NCBI RefSeq assembly: GCF_003545695.1
Contig: NZ_QUZZ01000010.1
Coordinates: 1-64,000, forward strand
Origin: Taibaiella helva
GTDB lineage: Bacteria; Bacteroidota; Bacteroidia; Chitinophagales; Chitinophagaceae
Direction of reading: 5' to 3'
DNA: 64,000 bases
This document shows, one piece after another, positions 53,769 through 63,123 of the stretch. Under the pieces are notes generated by a model. It was not told the origin of the DNA and did no database searches. It worked only from the letters and a program-made list of their open reading frames with translations. Position numbers and translations under genes: made by a program. The first letter of the stretch is position 1. Each line of letters starts with the position of its first letter.

Positions 53769-56363
53769 CTAACGGATCAGGGTAACATTGCCCTCATAAT
53801 GTTCGGGCCGTTCGCCATCGATCACGACATCAATACGATAGATGTATACACCCATGGGCTGGTCCTTGCTGTTGAAGCGTCCATCCCAGCCTCTTCCGTC
53901 GGTGCGATCGGTTTCAAAGATCAGCTGCCCCCAGCGATTGAATAGCTGCATGCGGAACCCGGTCAGCCGCCGCGATAGCAGCTGGCGGGGAAAGAAATAA
54001 TCGTTGACCCCGTCGCCATCGGGCGTGAAAGCATTGGGGATATCGATATAGCAATCTTTGTGCACGTCGGCCCATTCGGTGGTGCTGCATCCTGCCGGCA
54101 GGGTGCGCAAGGTAAGGCCATAGCGCCCGGGGTGGACGATCTTCAACTGAGCCGTCGTATCGCCGTTGCTCCATGTCCGGGTGAAGGCAGCTGCGGGATC
54201 AGAAGACAGGTTCTGAAGCCATATGGGCCTTCCATTCAGGCAAAGCGCCGTATCCGGACCCAGGTACACTTTGGGGAAAGTGTCGACCTGTATCGTGTCG
54301 TTGGTAGTTACCTCGGGACAGGCACGGTACTGTACTGTAAGGCTGACAGGAAAAGTACCACCGGTCTCGTAGGCATGGCTGAAAGAAGGGCCGGGATCAG
54401 CAATCGCGTCTGTCGCATCGCCGAAATGCCAGTGCAGGGAAGTCGCACCAGTAAGGTGGTATGGTGTGAACAGAATAGATTCCCCGGTGCAGATGCGCTG
54501 CCGGTCGGAGAGGAAACTGCCGCTGAGCAAAGAGTCTACCGTGATCATGCGGCTGATGGTATCGCTGCATAGAGGCCCGGTTGCGATCAGTGTAGCCGTA
54601 AACTGACCGGGATCGGGATAGGCATGCGTGGGGGAGGTGAGCGTCGTCTGATCGCCGTTACCGAAGTCCCATTGAAAGGTAGTGAAATGCGGGCTGGAGA
54701 CATTATAAAACAATTGTGCTTCCCCGGCGCAAACGATCGTGTCAACGTCGAAGCCTGCCTGGTAGCTGACTTCGGGCAGGATGACCTGTAGAAGGGTGTC
54801 GCAGCCCGGAGTACGGATATCGAGGGTATACCAGCCCGGCAATACCTGCTGCAGCGTATCCGTTTCCGAAACAATGCTGTCCTGCGCATTACGCCAGGTA
54901 TAGTGGTAGCTTACCGTATCGCTTGCATCGGTATAGGCATAGGCCGATGCATTGGCTGTGTGGGCACAGCCTTCGTTGATCCGTACCACCGGGAGCCGCC
55001 CGTTGGGGAAGCTGACCAGGAAGCTGTCGGTGTGAAAGGTGCAGGGCGGGCTGAAATAGCTTACCCAATGATAGCCCTCAGCGCTCACCATCTGCGAAGG
55101 CCCGGTAGCGCCGCTGCTCCAGGTATAATCCCAGCCCGTGGTATCATTTGTTGCAGCCAGGGCCAGGCTTTCGGCAAAACATCCGCCTTTGGCTGCTTTG
55201 GCAGTGGTTACCGTATCGCGGATGACTTCGGCAACAATATTCGGCAGCCCGAATCCTACGGTACCGGTAAGGGGCTGGGCGCCGGGGAGGAACTGGCAGG
55301 CAGGCATGGGCAGGTTGGGCTGGGCGATCACATGCAGGGCGCTGCCACCTCCTGTGGCATACACTTTATGGTCGGGTCCTCTTTTGAAAGTATAGATGAA
55401 AGCATTGAACTGCGCTGCGGAGCTGACCATTGTCAGTGAGTCGCCGGAGCTGAGGTCATACTGGAAACTATAGAACAGTCCCACGATCAGCGGGGCAAAG
55501 GTGGCATACAGCTTACTGTTGTCCGGGGAGAAGCAGACGCTGTAAGCCCCGGTGGAAGGGCTGAAGGGACCAGCCAGCGGAATGATGCCTGTAGCTGTCC
55601 CGCTCGCCGGATCGAAATGGTACAATCCTATGCCCGACCGGCCTATCGCCAACGTTTTCCGGTCGGTTGATACGTCGATGCAGCCCAAACCGATATAGTA
55701 GTTGACCGGTAGCAGTGGCGATACCACCGGTGTGCTGCTGATGCCCGATGCATCCAATTCATAAGCCTGCAGCGTATTGCCCAGCCGCGAGATGGTCAAT
55801 AGCCACACATTGCAGTGGTCGCCGGCGACCGCGCTCAGGTGTTCAGTAAGGCCGCTGTCGACCAGTATTCCCTTCTGACCGGCTATTACGCCACCGAGCC
55901 CGCCGTTGAGCTGCATGTCTACGATGCTGTAATACAGGCGGCCGACGCCGCTGCTGCTGATACCGCTTTCCAGGCAGGTCATGGAAAAAACATAATACCG
56001 TTTTGCCTGGTCGGGAACGGGCACAATAAGCGCCCCCTGGCTCGTGCTGGATGTATAATCAATAAGCTGGGCGGAGAAAGGCGGCAATACAGGGTCGCTG
56101 ACCAGAGCATCGCCGTTCAGCATCACATTGCCGGAGCGATCCCATATCCGGTAGCCATTGGTGTAGAACTGCAGCTGCCCCTGGGCATCACATACGGAGG
56201 CATTGGCCTCCCCGAAGCCTTCCATTGCCGTGCTGGTTGCCAGTGGCGGAGCTACATTAAAGTCCAGTCCGGAGTGGGTACCGAAAGCCCATACCTGTTC
56301 CCGTTGTGCATGGCTGGTTATGCCCATTGCCGCCAGTAACAGGAGTATCACAAATTGTTTCAT
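53769..56363 (-). CDS. Exported propeller/PKD protein with gliding-type C-terminus (CHU_C)
   Basis: The 864-residue product has a signal peptide (MKQFVILLLLAAMGITSHAQ), a beta-propeller-like N-terminal half (FGTHSGLDFNVAPPLATSTA; LYYSIVDMQLNGGLGGVIAG; FSPDNSKLYATFAPL), Ig/PKD modules (WDFGNGDQTTLTSPTHAYPD; HWHFGDATDAIADPGPSFSH) and a CHU_C end (PNAFTPDGDGVNDYFFPRQ, LFNRWGQLIFE, GWDGRFNSKDQPMGVYIYR). It is the last gene of the three-gene operon and a paralogue of the first gene. Surface export by the type IX system is inferred from the tail. Confidence 0.9.
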   Translation of the reverse strand: MKQFVILLLLAAMGITSHAQREQVWAFGTHSGLDFNVAPPLATSTAMEGFGEANASVCDAQGQLQFYTNGYRIWDRSGNVMLNGDALVSDPVLPPFSAQLIDYTSSTSQGALIVPVPDQAKRYYVFSMTCLESGISSSGVGRLYYSIVDMQLNGGLGGVIAGQKGILVDSGLTEHLSAVAGDHCNVWLLTISRLGNTLQAYELDASGISSTPVVSPLLPVNYYIGLGCIDVSTDRKTLAIGRSGIGLYHFDPASGTATGIIPLAGPFSPSTGAYSVCFSPDNSKLYATFAPLIVGLFYSFQYDLSSGDSLTMVSSAAQFNAFIYTFKRGPDHKVYATGGGSALHVIAQPNLPMPACQFLPGAQPLTGTVGFGLPNIVAEVIRDTVTTAKAAKGGCFAESLALAATNDTTGWDYTWSSGATGPSQMVSAEGYHWVSYFSPPCTFHTDSFLVSFPNGRLPVVRINEGCAHTANASAYAYTDASDTVSYHYTWRNAQDSIVSETDTLQQVLPGWYTLDIRTPGCDTLLQVILPEVSYQAGFDVDTIVCAGEAQLFYNVSSPHFTTFQWDFGNGDQTTLTSPTHAYPDPGQFTATLIATGPLCSDTISRMITVDSLLSGSFLSDRQRICTGESILFTPYHLTGATSLHWHFGDATDAIADPGPSFSHAYETGGTFPVSLTVQYRACPEVTTNDTIQVDTFPKVYLGPDTALCLNGRPIWLQNLSSDPAAAFTRTWSNGDTTAQLKIVHPGRYGLTLRTLPAGCSTTEWADVHKDCYIDIPNAFTPDGDGVNDYFFPRQLLSRRLTGFRMQLFNRWGQLIFETDRTDGRGWDGRFNSKDQPMGVYIYRIDVVIDGERPEHYEGNVTLIR

Positions 56364-56381
56364 GCGGTAGATTGAAAAGAA

Positions 56382-56957
56382 TCAAAAAGTATTCAGGGTG
56401 CCTTCCACAACAATCTCCACCTCTTTGAAATACATATCGCCGATATAAGGCGGGATACGGATACCGTAAGTGGCCGGCTGCAGCCGCATATGCGCCCGTA
56501 CCGTAACGGAGCCCTTGCCGGGTGTAAGCGTGCCTTCAGCTACCGCAGGCTGCGCTACGCCATGCAGCAGCAGCTTACCCTCCGTTCGGAAAGCAACAGG
56601 AGCGCCGTTTCCTGCTTTCAGGCGGATGCTGCTGCTGAAGCGGGCATTATAGATGATCTCGGGGAAACGGTCGCTTTCCATATAATAGCTGTTGAAACGG
56701 TCGCGAACCACCTGGTTAAGGGTGTCGGCGACAAAGTTGTTGCTGAACCGGAAGCTTTGTACTTTAGTTTTCAGCTGTACGAAACCCTGCTTCAGATCGA
56801 TACGGACCGATACGGCATGGCTTTCGCCCGTTATGGTCTTGGCCGGCGCATTGACGGCGAAAGAAGCATCTGCTGAAGTCGTACGGTATTGCTGCGCCGG
56901 CGCCTTATATACAGCAGGAAGCAGGAGCAGTAAGAGTAAAAAATAGCGGAGGATCAT
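56382..56957 (-). CDS. YceI-like exported protein
   Basis: The 191-residue product has a signal peptide (MILRYFLLLLLLLPAVYKAP) and the YceI-type beta-barrel pattern: FAVNAPAKTITGESHAVSVR, a FRFSNNFVADTLNQVVRDRF stretch, YYMESDRFPEIIYNARFSSS and LLLHGVAQPAVAEGTLT. YceI proteins are periplasmic lipocalin-like carriers of isoprenoid or other lipid ligands. The gene lies between two CHU_C paralogues, 46 bases after one and 18 before the other, so it is in the same operon. Confidence 0.85.
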   Translation of the reverse strand: MILRYFLLLLLLLPAVYKAPAQQYRTTSADASFAVNAPAKTITGESHAVSVRIDLKQGFVQLKTKVQSFRFSNNFVADTLNQVVRDRFNSYYMESDRFPEIIYNARFSSSIRLKAGNGAPVAFRTEGKLLLHGVAQPAVAEGTLTPGKGSVTVRAHMRLQPATYGIRIPPYIGDMYFKEVEIVVEGTLNTF

Positions 56958-57003
56958 GATGTGTTGTTTTTATTGGTTCGTGCTTTTGCCGGGGACAGAA
57001 CGA

Positions 57004-59169
57004 TCAGCGTAAGAGGGTGAGGTCTCCTTTTTTATAATAGTCCACTTCCTGTGTGCCTCCTTTGAATTGCACCTGGTAGAAATAAACACCGGCATCGGCA
57101 GTCGTGCCGTTATAAGTACCGTCCCAACCCTTTGCAGGGTCTGCGCTGCTGAATACTCTTTGCCCGAAGCGGTTATAAATGCTCAGTGTGTATTGACGTA
57201 TGGGACAGCCTGATTCGATCACGGGGAGGAAGACATCGTTCAGCCCATCACCATTAGGGGAGAAGGCGCTTGGCGCCTGGCAATAGCAGCGGCACATCTG
57301 GATACCTATGCTGATGCTGTCGGTAGCGCTGCAGGGAGGCTCGCTCACGCTGACCCAGTAATGCCCTGTATCGGATACCAGCAGGCTGGAGCCGGTACTG
57401 CCATCGCTCCACCGGATAAGCGCCGGCGTAGCGGCAGCCGCATGTAAGGTGAGCTGCACCGGGGTGCCCTTGCAAAATGCCGTATCGGGACCCAGGTCCT
57501 GGCGCAGGTCGATGAAGCGGATGCTTACCGTATCGGTATCGGAGCAGCCCCCTGCTGTAGCCGTAACCCAATAAGCGCCTGTGCTGTCGGCTTCCAATTG
57601 CCTGCCGGTGCTGCCATCGGACCACAGGTAGCCTGCGCCAGGGCTGGTAGCGGGTTTCAGTAGCATAGGCGGCGGTCCGCAAACCACGGTGTCGGACCCC
57701 AGGTCAATCGCAACAAAGGCACGCAGCCGCAGCCTGAAGGTGTCCACATAAGAATGACAGCGATCGGCGCTGAAGACCCAATAGGTTCCGGTGTCGGAAG
57801 CCGTGAAAGTGGTACCCGTATTGCCGTTCTGCCAGGTATAGCTGGCAAAGCCGGATGGGGCATCCAGGTTTAGAACGGCTCCGGCACAGACCAGGGTATC
57901 CAGGGCCCGCCGGTACTGGGTATCGGGCGGTAAGGGATAGATCGCATCGTTGCCGATATTGATATTGCTGCCGATTGAATCCAGCACAATGAAAGGCCCC
58001 TGCTGAAAGTTACAGGCCGTCCCCGAAAGATTGGGCGAGGCGATGTAGCGCATATCGTTAAGGATGATCTTATCCTTGTAGGCCCGCATGCCGGCAAGGC
58101 CGTCGCCAAGGGGAGGCAGCTCGGTGATCACCCGTTTGCCCGCCATGATGGCCGGCAGGGTTAAATTGCTGACCTCGTATTGTACCAGCTGGATGACGCC
58201 CACATTGCTGCCGGCGGCATCCGATTTCATGCCATAAGTATACAGCTTCGTATTGTCGGGCGAAAAGCAGGGGTCGTAGACCATGGTGCTGTCGTTGAGG
58301 TAGATGCCCGTAGAAGCCTGGCCGGTAGTGGCATCAAAAGGTGCGACGAGCGTACCGCCCAGGCCTGAGATCAGGCCCATCACAGCGCAGGTAATGCTGA
58401 AGCTGCCCACCGCGATCATGGTACGGTCCGGCGAGATCGCCATGCCACCCAGCTCATAGGCGGCTATCGTTCCGGCCATGCCGGGGCCGGTGTTGGAGAC
58501 CACCGGGTTCGGATCGATACCTTCGCGGGTAATGTGGTAGGCATGCAGTTCCGGTACATAATAAGGGTGAACGATCAGCCATACATCGCAGTTGTTGCCC
58601 GGTACTGCCACCATGCTTTCCTGCAGCGGACCAGGGTCGAGCAATATATTCTTACGTCCCGGCACAATATCGCCCAGGCCGCCATTGAGGCTCATGTCTA
58701 CTACCGAATAATATAAGGCAGGCGGTGTGGTGCCGAAGCTGTAGGCCTGAAGGGTAAAGAGGTAGTACTTGCCGGGGCTGTCGATGATGGGAACGATGGT
58801 GGTGCCCTGGTTGGTGCTCCGGCTGCCGGCCAGGTCGCTGCCGTTGGGCATAATATCGTAGTTGCGGTCCCAGCAATTTTCGCCATTGGAGTAGAACAGC
58901 AGGTCGCCGGTCGCGGTATCGGACATGGCGCAGGAGCCTTCGGCAGAAGTAAGACCCGTCTGGGTCAGCCGTACCGGCGGGTTGGGGTTGAAATTGATCC
59001 CCGTACCGTTGTTGGGATCGTCGATACCCCACCAGGATCCGAATACCCAATGGCTGTTGGCCTTGATGAATTCAGGGCGTTCTGTAAAATTCTGTCCGCA
59101 TACCCGGAAGGCACAGCAGGAAAGAAAGAAAAGGAAAAAGAAGATGCGGGTTGCATACAGGTTGGTCAT
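57004..59169 (-). CDS. Exported propeller/Ig-like protein with gliding-type C-terminus (CHU_C)
   Basis: The ATG at 59167-59169 is chosen, 16 codons inside the longest frame, since the signal peptide follows (ATRIFFFLFFLSCCAFRVCG). The 721-residue product has an N-terminal half closely like that of the other CHU_C protein of the operon (LYYSVVDMSLNGGLGDIVPG; NNCDVWLIVHPYYVPELHAY; FSPDNTKLYTYG), three short repeats of the form YLWSDGSTGxQL/xxYWV, and a CHU_C end (PSAFSPNGDGLNDVFLP, YNRFGQRVFS, GWDGTYNGTTADAGVYFYQ). A TACCTTTG box (59266-59259, minus strand) may be its promoter. It is the first gene of the operon. Confidence 0.9.
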   Translation of the reverse strand: MTNLYATRIFFFLFFLSCCAFRVCGQNFTERPEFIKANSHWVFGSWWGIDDPNNGTGINFNPNPPVRLTQTGLTSAEGSCAMSDTATGDLLFYSNGENCWDRNYDIMPNGSDLAGSRSTNQGTTIVPIIDSPGKYYLFTLQAYSFGTTPPALYYSVVDMSLNGGLGDIVPGRKNILLDPGPLQESMVAVPGNNCDVWLIVHPYYVPELHAYHITREGIDPNPVVSNTGPGMAGTIAAYELGGMAISPDRTMIAVGSFSITCAVMGLISGLGGTLVAPFDATTGQASTGIYLNDSTMVYDPCFSPDNTKLYTYGMKSDAAGSNVGVIQLVQYEVSNLTLPAIMAGKRVITELPPLGDGLAGMRAYKDKIILNDMRYIASPNLSGTACNFQQGPFIVLDSIGSNINIGNDAIYPLPPDTQYRRALDTLVCAGAVLNLDAPSGFASYTWQNGNTGTTFTASDTGTYWVFSADRCHSYVDTFRLRLRAFVAIDLGSDTVVCGPPPMLLKPATSPGAGYLWSDGSTGRQLEADSTGAYWVTATAGGCSDTDTVSIRFIDLRQDLGPDTAFCKGTPVQLTLHAAAATPALIRWSDGSTGSSLLVSDTGHYWVSVSEPPCSATDSISIGIQMCRCYCQAPSAFSPNGDGLNDVFLPVIESGCPIRQYTLSIYNRFGQRVFSSADPAKGWDGTYNGTTADAGVYFYQVQFKGGTQEVDYYKKGDLTLLR

Positions 59170-59402
59170 AGGCCGGGCATTTAACGAATAAGAGGTTAGT
59201 AATGTCGGGCCGGGCATTTCGGTGCAGCTGTCCCCGGCATAGGTGCTAACAGCATCAACAAAGGTATCCGGCAGCCGGGATGACTGTTTACGTAAAAGCC
59301 CCGAAATTCAGGTGTACGTAGATCGCTGAATTATCTAGGTAGTACTACGTAATTCAAAAAGTTTTGGAGTATCTTTATCTACCTTCGTTTTTTGCCCGTT
59401 TT

Positions 59403-61430
59403 ATGTGCTTTAGGATCAGCAGAATCATGTTGTTGGGGGTATTTACGCTGGTGACGTCCCTGTTGCTGCCCGGACAGTCCGGCGCGCAGCAGTCGCCCGA
59501 GATAAAGACCAATATACCGCTCCGCCTTTCGCCGGGTCCCGACCTGTCGGCCGACGCGCAGCGTATCAGGCTTCTGCTGCGCGTAGCCGATTCGTTATGG
59601 TCCATCCAGCCCGATACCGCCCGTATCCTTGCTGCCCGGGCCCGCGATCTCAGCACCCGTATCGGCTACAAGCTGGGGATTGCCCACGCGCTGAATACCA
59701 TAGGCGTTTGTATGCAGGCCAGGGGGCTGCACGATTCAGCGATCGCCTTTTTTGACGAAGGGCTCCGGTATGCGCGGGCCAGCGGTACGCACCGTAACCG
59801 TTACCGGCTGTACGATAACCTGGCTACTTCTTACTTTAACCTGGGCAGGTACAGCAAAGCCCTCGAGCATTATTACCTGGCGCTTAATGAAATGGAGCAG
59901 AACAGATCAGCCTTCAGATCATCGGATTCTATTGCCCTGTATGTGAATATCGGCAACCTCTGGTGCCGCATGGGCGGTTACGAGCAATCCAAAGCAGTGC
60001 TGAACCAGGCCTGGAAAGTTGCGGTCCGCACCCGGGATTCGGCCATGCAGATCGCTATCTGGGCCCGCTTCGGCGAGGCTGAAGCACAGAATGGCGATGC
60101 TGCAGCTGCCCGTAATTATTACCTGAAAGCTTTGCAGATGACGATCGACTATGATCAGCCGAAGCGGCAGGCCGAGATACTCAACAGCCTGGCACATTTT
60201 TACCTGGACCAGCAGGACCCCGATGGCGCCTACAGCTATATTAAAGATGCTGTTGACCTGGAACGCACTCATCCCGGCAAGTTCCCTTATGACCGCTTGC
60301 ATACTTTCCACAACCTCGGACATTATTACCTGCAGCAAAAAAGCTACGATAAAGCCGAGCTCATGCTGACCCGTACCCTGGCTGATGCCGCAGCCGGCGG
60401 CTACAAGGAAATGCTGCCGCACATCGAACCAGAACTGGCTGCACTCTATGCCGCTACGGGGCGCTATCAGCTGGCTTATGAGCACATGCGTCGCTATGCC
60501 GGCATGCAGGATACCATGCGGGGACAGGAGCGGCTGCAATCCCTTGACGTATGGGTCAGGTCCCTGATGGATGAAAAGAATAAGAAGCTGATGAGCCAGC
60601 AATTGTTCATCTCCCGCCAGCACAATGCCATACAGAGCCGTAATTTCCTGGTGGCCGCCATTATCGCCGGCGCTCTGTTCGTGACCGGCCTGATGATCGC
60701 CTTCCTGCGCAGCTACCGCCATAAGCAGCGCCTGCAGCAGTCGGAGATCGCACACCTGCAGCAGCAGCAGGAGATCAGCCAGCTGAAAGCACAGGTAAGA
60801 GGCGAGGAGCAGGAGCGCAACCGGCTGGCGCGTGAGCTGCATGATGGTATCGCCAGCCGGCTGTGGGCCATCAAGCTCAATGTGGACCACCTGAAGCAGC
60901 AGCAATTGCTGAGCGACCCGGGCCAACGTGAATTGCAGCTGATCTATAATCATCTCGACGATACCACGACCGAAGTACGTAAAACAGCGCACAACCTGAT
61001 GCCCGACCTGCTGCTGGAGGAAGGCCTGCCCGCTGTGCTGGCTTCATTTTGCGAACGGCTGAGGAAGCAAACGGAATTGCAGGAGATCGACTTCATGGAA
61101 TACGGCGCCATACCCCGCCTCGATCCTGAAATAGAAATATCGCTTTACCGGATGATCCAGGAGCTGATCCAGAATGTGCTGAAGCATGCCAAAAGGGCTA
61201 CCAGCCTGCTGGTACAGCTTAGCTGTAACGATACCCTGCTGAACATAACCGTAGAAGATAACGGCGAAGGCTTTCCTGTAGCAACAGCGTCCGATAAGCC
61301 CGGCGAAGGCCTGGGGCTCAGGCATATCCGGAAACGGGTGCTTGCTTTACAGGGTCACATGGACGTACAGAGCACGATCGGGAAGGGTACTACCGTATAC
61401 CTTGAATTCGACATCCGGAACCTGCTGTAA
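59403..61430 (+). CDS. TPR sensor histidine kinase (HisKA_3 type)
   Basis: The start is uncertain: a TTG at 59364, ATG 59403 (used) and ATG 59427 all precede a signal/anchor (LLGVFTLVTSLLLPGQSGAQ). The product has TPR repeats over about 80-400 (ALEHYYLALNEMEQNRS; AAARNYYLKALQMTI; SYIKDAVDLERTHPG; KAELMLTRTLADAAAGG), a membrane helix (NFLVAAIIAGALFVTGLMIA), a coiled coil, the phospho-histidine in LARELHDGIASRLWAIKLN (about residue 480) and an ATPase (LIQNVLKHAKRATSLLV, VEDNGEGFP, GEGLGLRHIRKRV). The next gene encodes its regulator. It is divergent from the CHU_C operon. Confidence 0.92.
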   Translation: MCFRISRIMLLGVFTLVTSLLLPGQSGAQQSPEIKTNIPLRLSPGPDLSADAQRIRLLLRVADSLWSIQPDTARILAARARDLSTRIGYKLGIAHALNTIGVCMQARGLHDSAIAFFDEGLRYARASGTHRNRYRLYDNLATSYFNLGRYSKALEHYYLALNEMEQNRSAFRSSDSIALYVNIGNLWCRMGGYEQSKAVLNQAWKVAVRTRDSAMQIAIWARFGEAEAQNGDAAAARNYYLKALQMTIDYDQPKRQAEILNSLAHFYLDQQDPDGAYSYIKDAVDLERTHPGKFPYDRLHTFHNLGHYYLQQKSYDKAELMLTRTLADAAAGGYKEMLPHIEPELAALYAATGRYQLAYEHMRRYAGMQDTMRGQERLQSLDVWVRSLMDEKNKKLMSQQLFISRQHNAIQSRNFLVAAIIAGALFVTGLMIAFLRSYRHKQRLQQSEIAHLQQQQEISQLKAQVRGEEQERNRLARELHDGIASRLWAIKLNVDHLKQQQLLSDPGQRELQLIYNHLDDTTTEVRKTAHNLMPDLLLEEGLPAVLASFCERLRKQTELQEIDFMEYGAIPRLDPEIEISLYRMIQELIQNVLKHAKRATSLLVQLSCNDTLLNITVEDNGEGFPVATASDKPGEGLGLRHIRKRVLALQGHMDVQSTIGKGTTVYLEFDIRNLL

Positions 61431-61457
61431 GCCGCAGGCCGCGCAAAACAGACCTTT

Positions 61458-62099
61458 ATGATCAAAGTAGCCATAACTGATGACCATCCTATTGTCGTCG
61501 ACGGACTGACCAATGCCTTGTCTTCCGGCGCCGATATCCTGCTTTCCGGAGTTTATAGCAATGCTGCTTCCCTGCTGAAGGGGATACAGCAGCAGCCCGT
61601 GGATGTGCTGCTGCTCGACCTGCAGCTGCCGGATAAGAACGGCAGCGAGCTGGTGCCGATATTGCTGCAGCAGTATCCCTCCCTGCATATCCTTATTCTT
61701 AGCGGTATTGAAGCTTCGCCTTATATCCGGGATATGATGCAGCGGGGATGTAAGGGCTACCTGGTCAAAAGCAGGACCAACCAGGCCATGTTGCTGGAAG
61801 CCATACGGGAAGTGGCCTCCGGCGCGATCTACCTCGATGCCTCGCTGAAGGAAGATTTGCTCAGGGAAATGCTGGTCGCCAGGAGGCGGTCGGAGAAAAG
61901 CCGGTTACGGATCACGCTCAGGGAGAAAGAAGTGCTGGGGCTTATCCTGAAGGAATACAATAACCCTGCTATTGCGGAGGCATTGTGCATCAGTCTGCGC
62001 ACGGTAGAGACACATCGCTACAACCTGATGCAGAAGCTGGAGGCTAAAAACACGGCAAGCCTTATCCGCATTGCTACAGAGCTGGGCCTTCACTACTAA
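61458..62099 (+). CDS. LuxR/NarL-type response regulator (partner of the TPR kinase)
   Basis: The 213-residue product has a receiver (VAITDDHPIVVDGLTNAL; DVLLLDLQLPDKNGSELV with the phospho-acceptor; KGYLVKS lysine) and a C-terminal LuxR helix-turn-helix (LREKEVLGLILKEYNNPAIA; SLRTVETHRYNLMQKL). It starts 27 bases after the kinase stop, so kinase and regulator form a two-component operon. Confidence 0.94.
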   Translation: MIKVAITDDHPIVVDGLTNALSSGADILLSGVYSNAASLLKGIQQQPVDVLLLDLQLPDKNGSELVPILLQQYPSLHILILSGIEASPYIRDMMQRGCKGYLVKSRTNQAMLLEAIREVASGAIYLDASLKEDLLREMLVARRRSEKSRLRITLREKEVLGLILKEYNNPAIAEALCISLRTVETHRYNLMQKLEAKNTASLIRIATELGLHY

Positions 62100-62131
62100 C
62101 GGACTTTAACCCGAATGCCCTGTCCGGCAGC

Positions 62132-62860
62132 CTACCGGATGTGCCCCCGCATATACTGGGCTATCGCCTCGGCCTTGTTGTTTACCTGTAAGGTCTTGTA
62201 CATCTTCTTGATGTGCGAGCGGATGGTTTCTACAGAAAGGAACATCTCGTTGGCGATCGCCTGATAGCTTTTCCCGTCCACCAGCTTCTGCAGTATTTCT
62301 TTCTGGCGTTCGCTCAGGATCGTCGCTTTGCTGATACGCCCGCCCATCAGGTGGTTGACGATCTCGCGGGCAATTGATGGCGACATGTAGGAACCGCCCT
62401 GGGCCACTACGCGTATGGCGGTAACGATCTCCTCCAGGCTGGCCTTTTTGGATAAGTAAGAGCAGGCCCCTGCGCAGAGCGCCTTCAGGATTACATCTTC
62501 TTCTTCATACACCGTCAGGATCACAATGTTCAACTGCGGCATCTTCTGCAGGATAAGCGGGATAGCATCCAGCCCGGAGAGATGCGGAAGACCTATATCG
62601 AGCAGGAGCACCCGTACCTGCTCTACAGGCGGCGGCGTATACCAGGGCTGGTTGAGAAACGCAACGGCGGAATCATAGACATCCTCCAGCTTCAGATCCG
62701 GCTGGAGGGTGACGAATTTGGCAATAGTATCCCTGATGACTTTGGTGTCTTCAATGATGCTGACTCTTATTGGTATGATGGGTATTGGCTGCACTGAACT
62801 CTTTTTGTAAAAATAAACAGCTTTTCCAGGAATAAGCCGTTTCAGGAGTTTAGTTTGCAA
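62132..62860 (-). CDS. LuxR/NarL-type response regulator
   Basis: The 242-residue product has a receiver (VSIIEDTKVIRDTIAKFV; LLLDIGLPHLSGLDAI with the phospho-acceptor; CSYLSKKASLEE lysine) and a LuxR helix-turn-helix (LSERQKEILQKLVDGKSYQA; SVETIRSHIKKMYKTLQV). No ATG exists before the receiver: the frame starts at TTG 62858-62860, and a GTG at 62794 is an alternative. A 22-residue basic leader precedes the receiver if TTG is used. No kinase is adjacent on its strand. Three palindromes lie directly upstream, the first ending at the TTG. Confidence 0.9.
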   Translation of the reverse strand: MQTKLLKRLIPGKAVYFYKKSSVQPIPIIPIRVSIIEDTKVIRDTIAKFVTLQPDLKLEDVYDSAVAFLNQPWYTPPPVEQVRVLLLDIGLPHLSGLDAIPLILQKMPQLNIVILTVYEEEDVILKALCAGACSYLSKKASLEEIVTAIRVVAQGGSYMSPSIAREIVNHLMGGRISKATILSERQKEILQKLVDGKSYQAIANEMFLSVETIRSHIKKMYKTLQVNNKAEAIAQYMRGHIR

Positions 62861-63123
62861 ATTTCACCCTTTAGGGTTAGCGTAAAATAGGTGTATCTCC
62901 GGCCTCCCGCCACCGTTAAAGTGTACAAATTGTTGGCAATTTTCACCCTTTTGGGTTATTGGCATCCATGCAAACTTCCTTCAATTTTGCGCTATTGACA
63001 ATTGTAAGAATGGTAGGAAACCTTTTATCCCTGGAGAATAATTAACGGACCTGTAAGGCCAATTTCACCCTTTGGGGTTATAGGCGGAGAATCGGACTTG
63101 CTGGAAATTTGCCCTATTGGCAA
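62861..63123. promoter_or_regulatory. Three ACCCnAAAGGGT palindromes and two TTGCC/GGCAA dyads
   Basis: Read on the minus strand the repeat is TAACCCnAAAGGGTGAAA; plus-strand copies are at 62861-62879, 62941-62958 and 63063-63080. The core is a dyad (ACCCT-TT-AGGGT, ACCC-TTTT-GGGT, ACCC-TTTG-GGGT). After the second and third copies another motif recurs: TTGCGCTATTGACAA (62987-63001) and TTGCCCTATTGGCAA (63109-63123), the latter a perfect TTGCC/GGCAA dyad. The two 60-base units agree at about 44 of 60 positions. A TAACTTTG box (63131-63124, minus strand) precedes them all. Confidence 0.6.
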
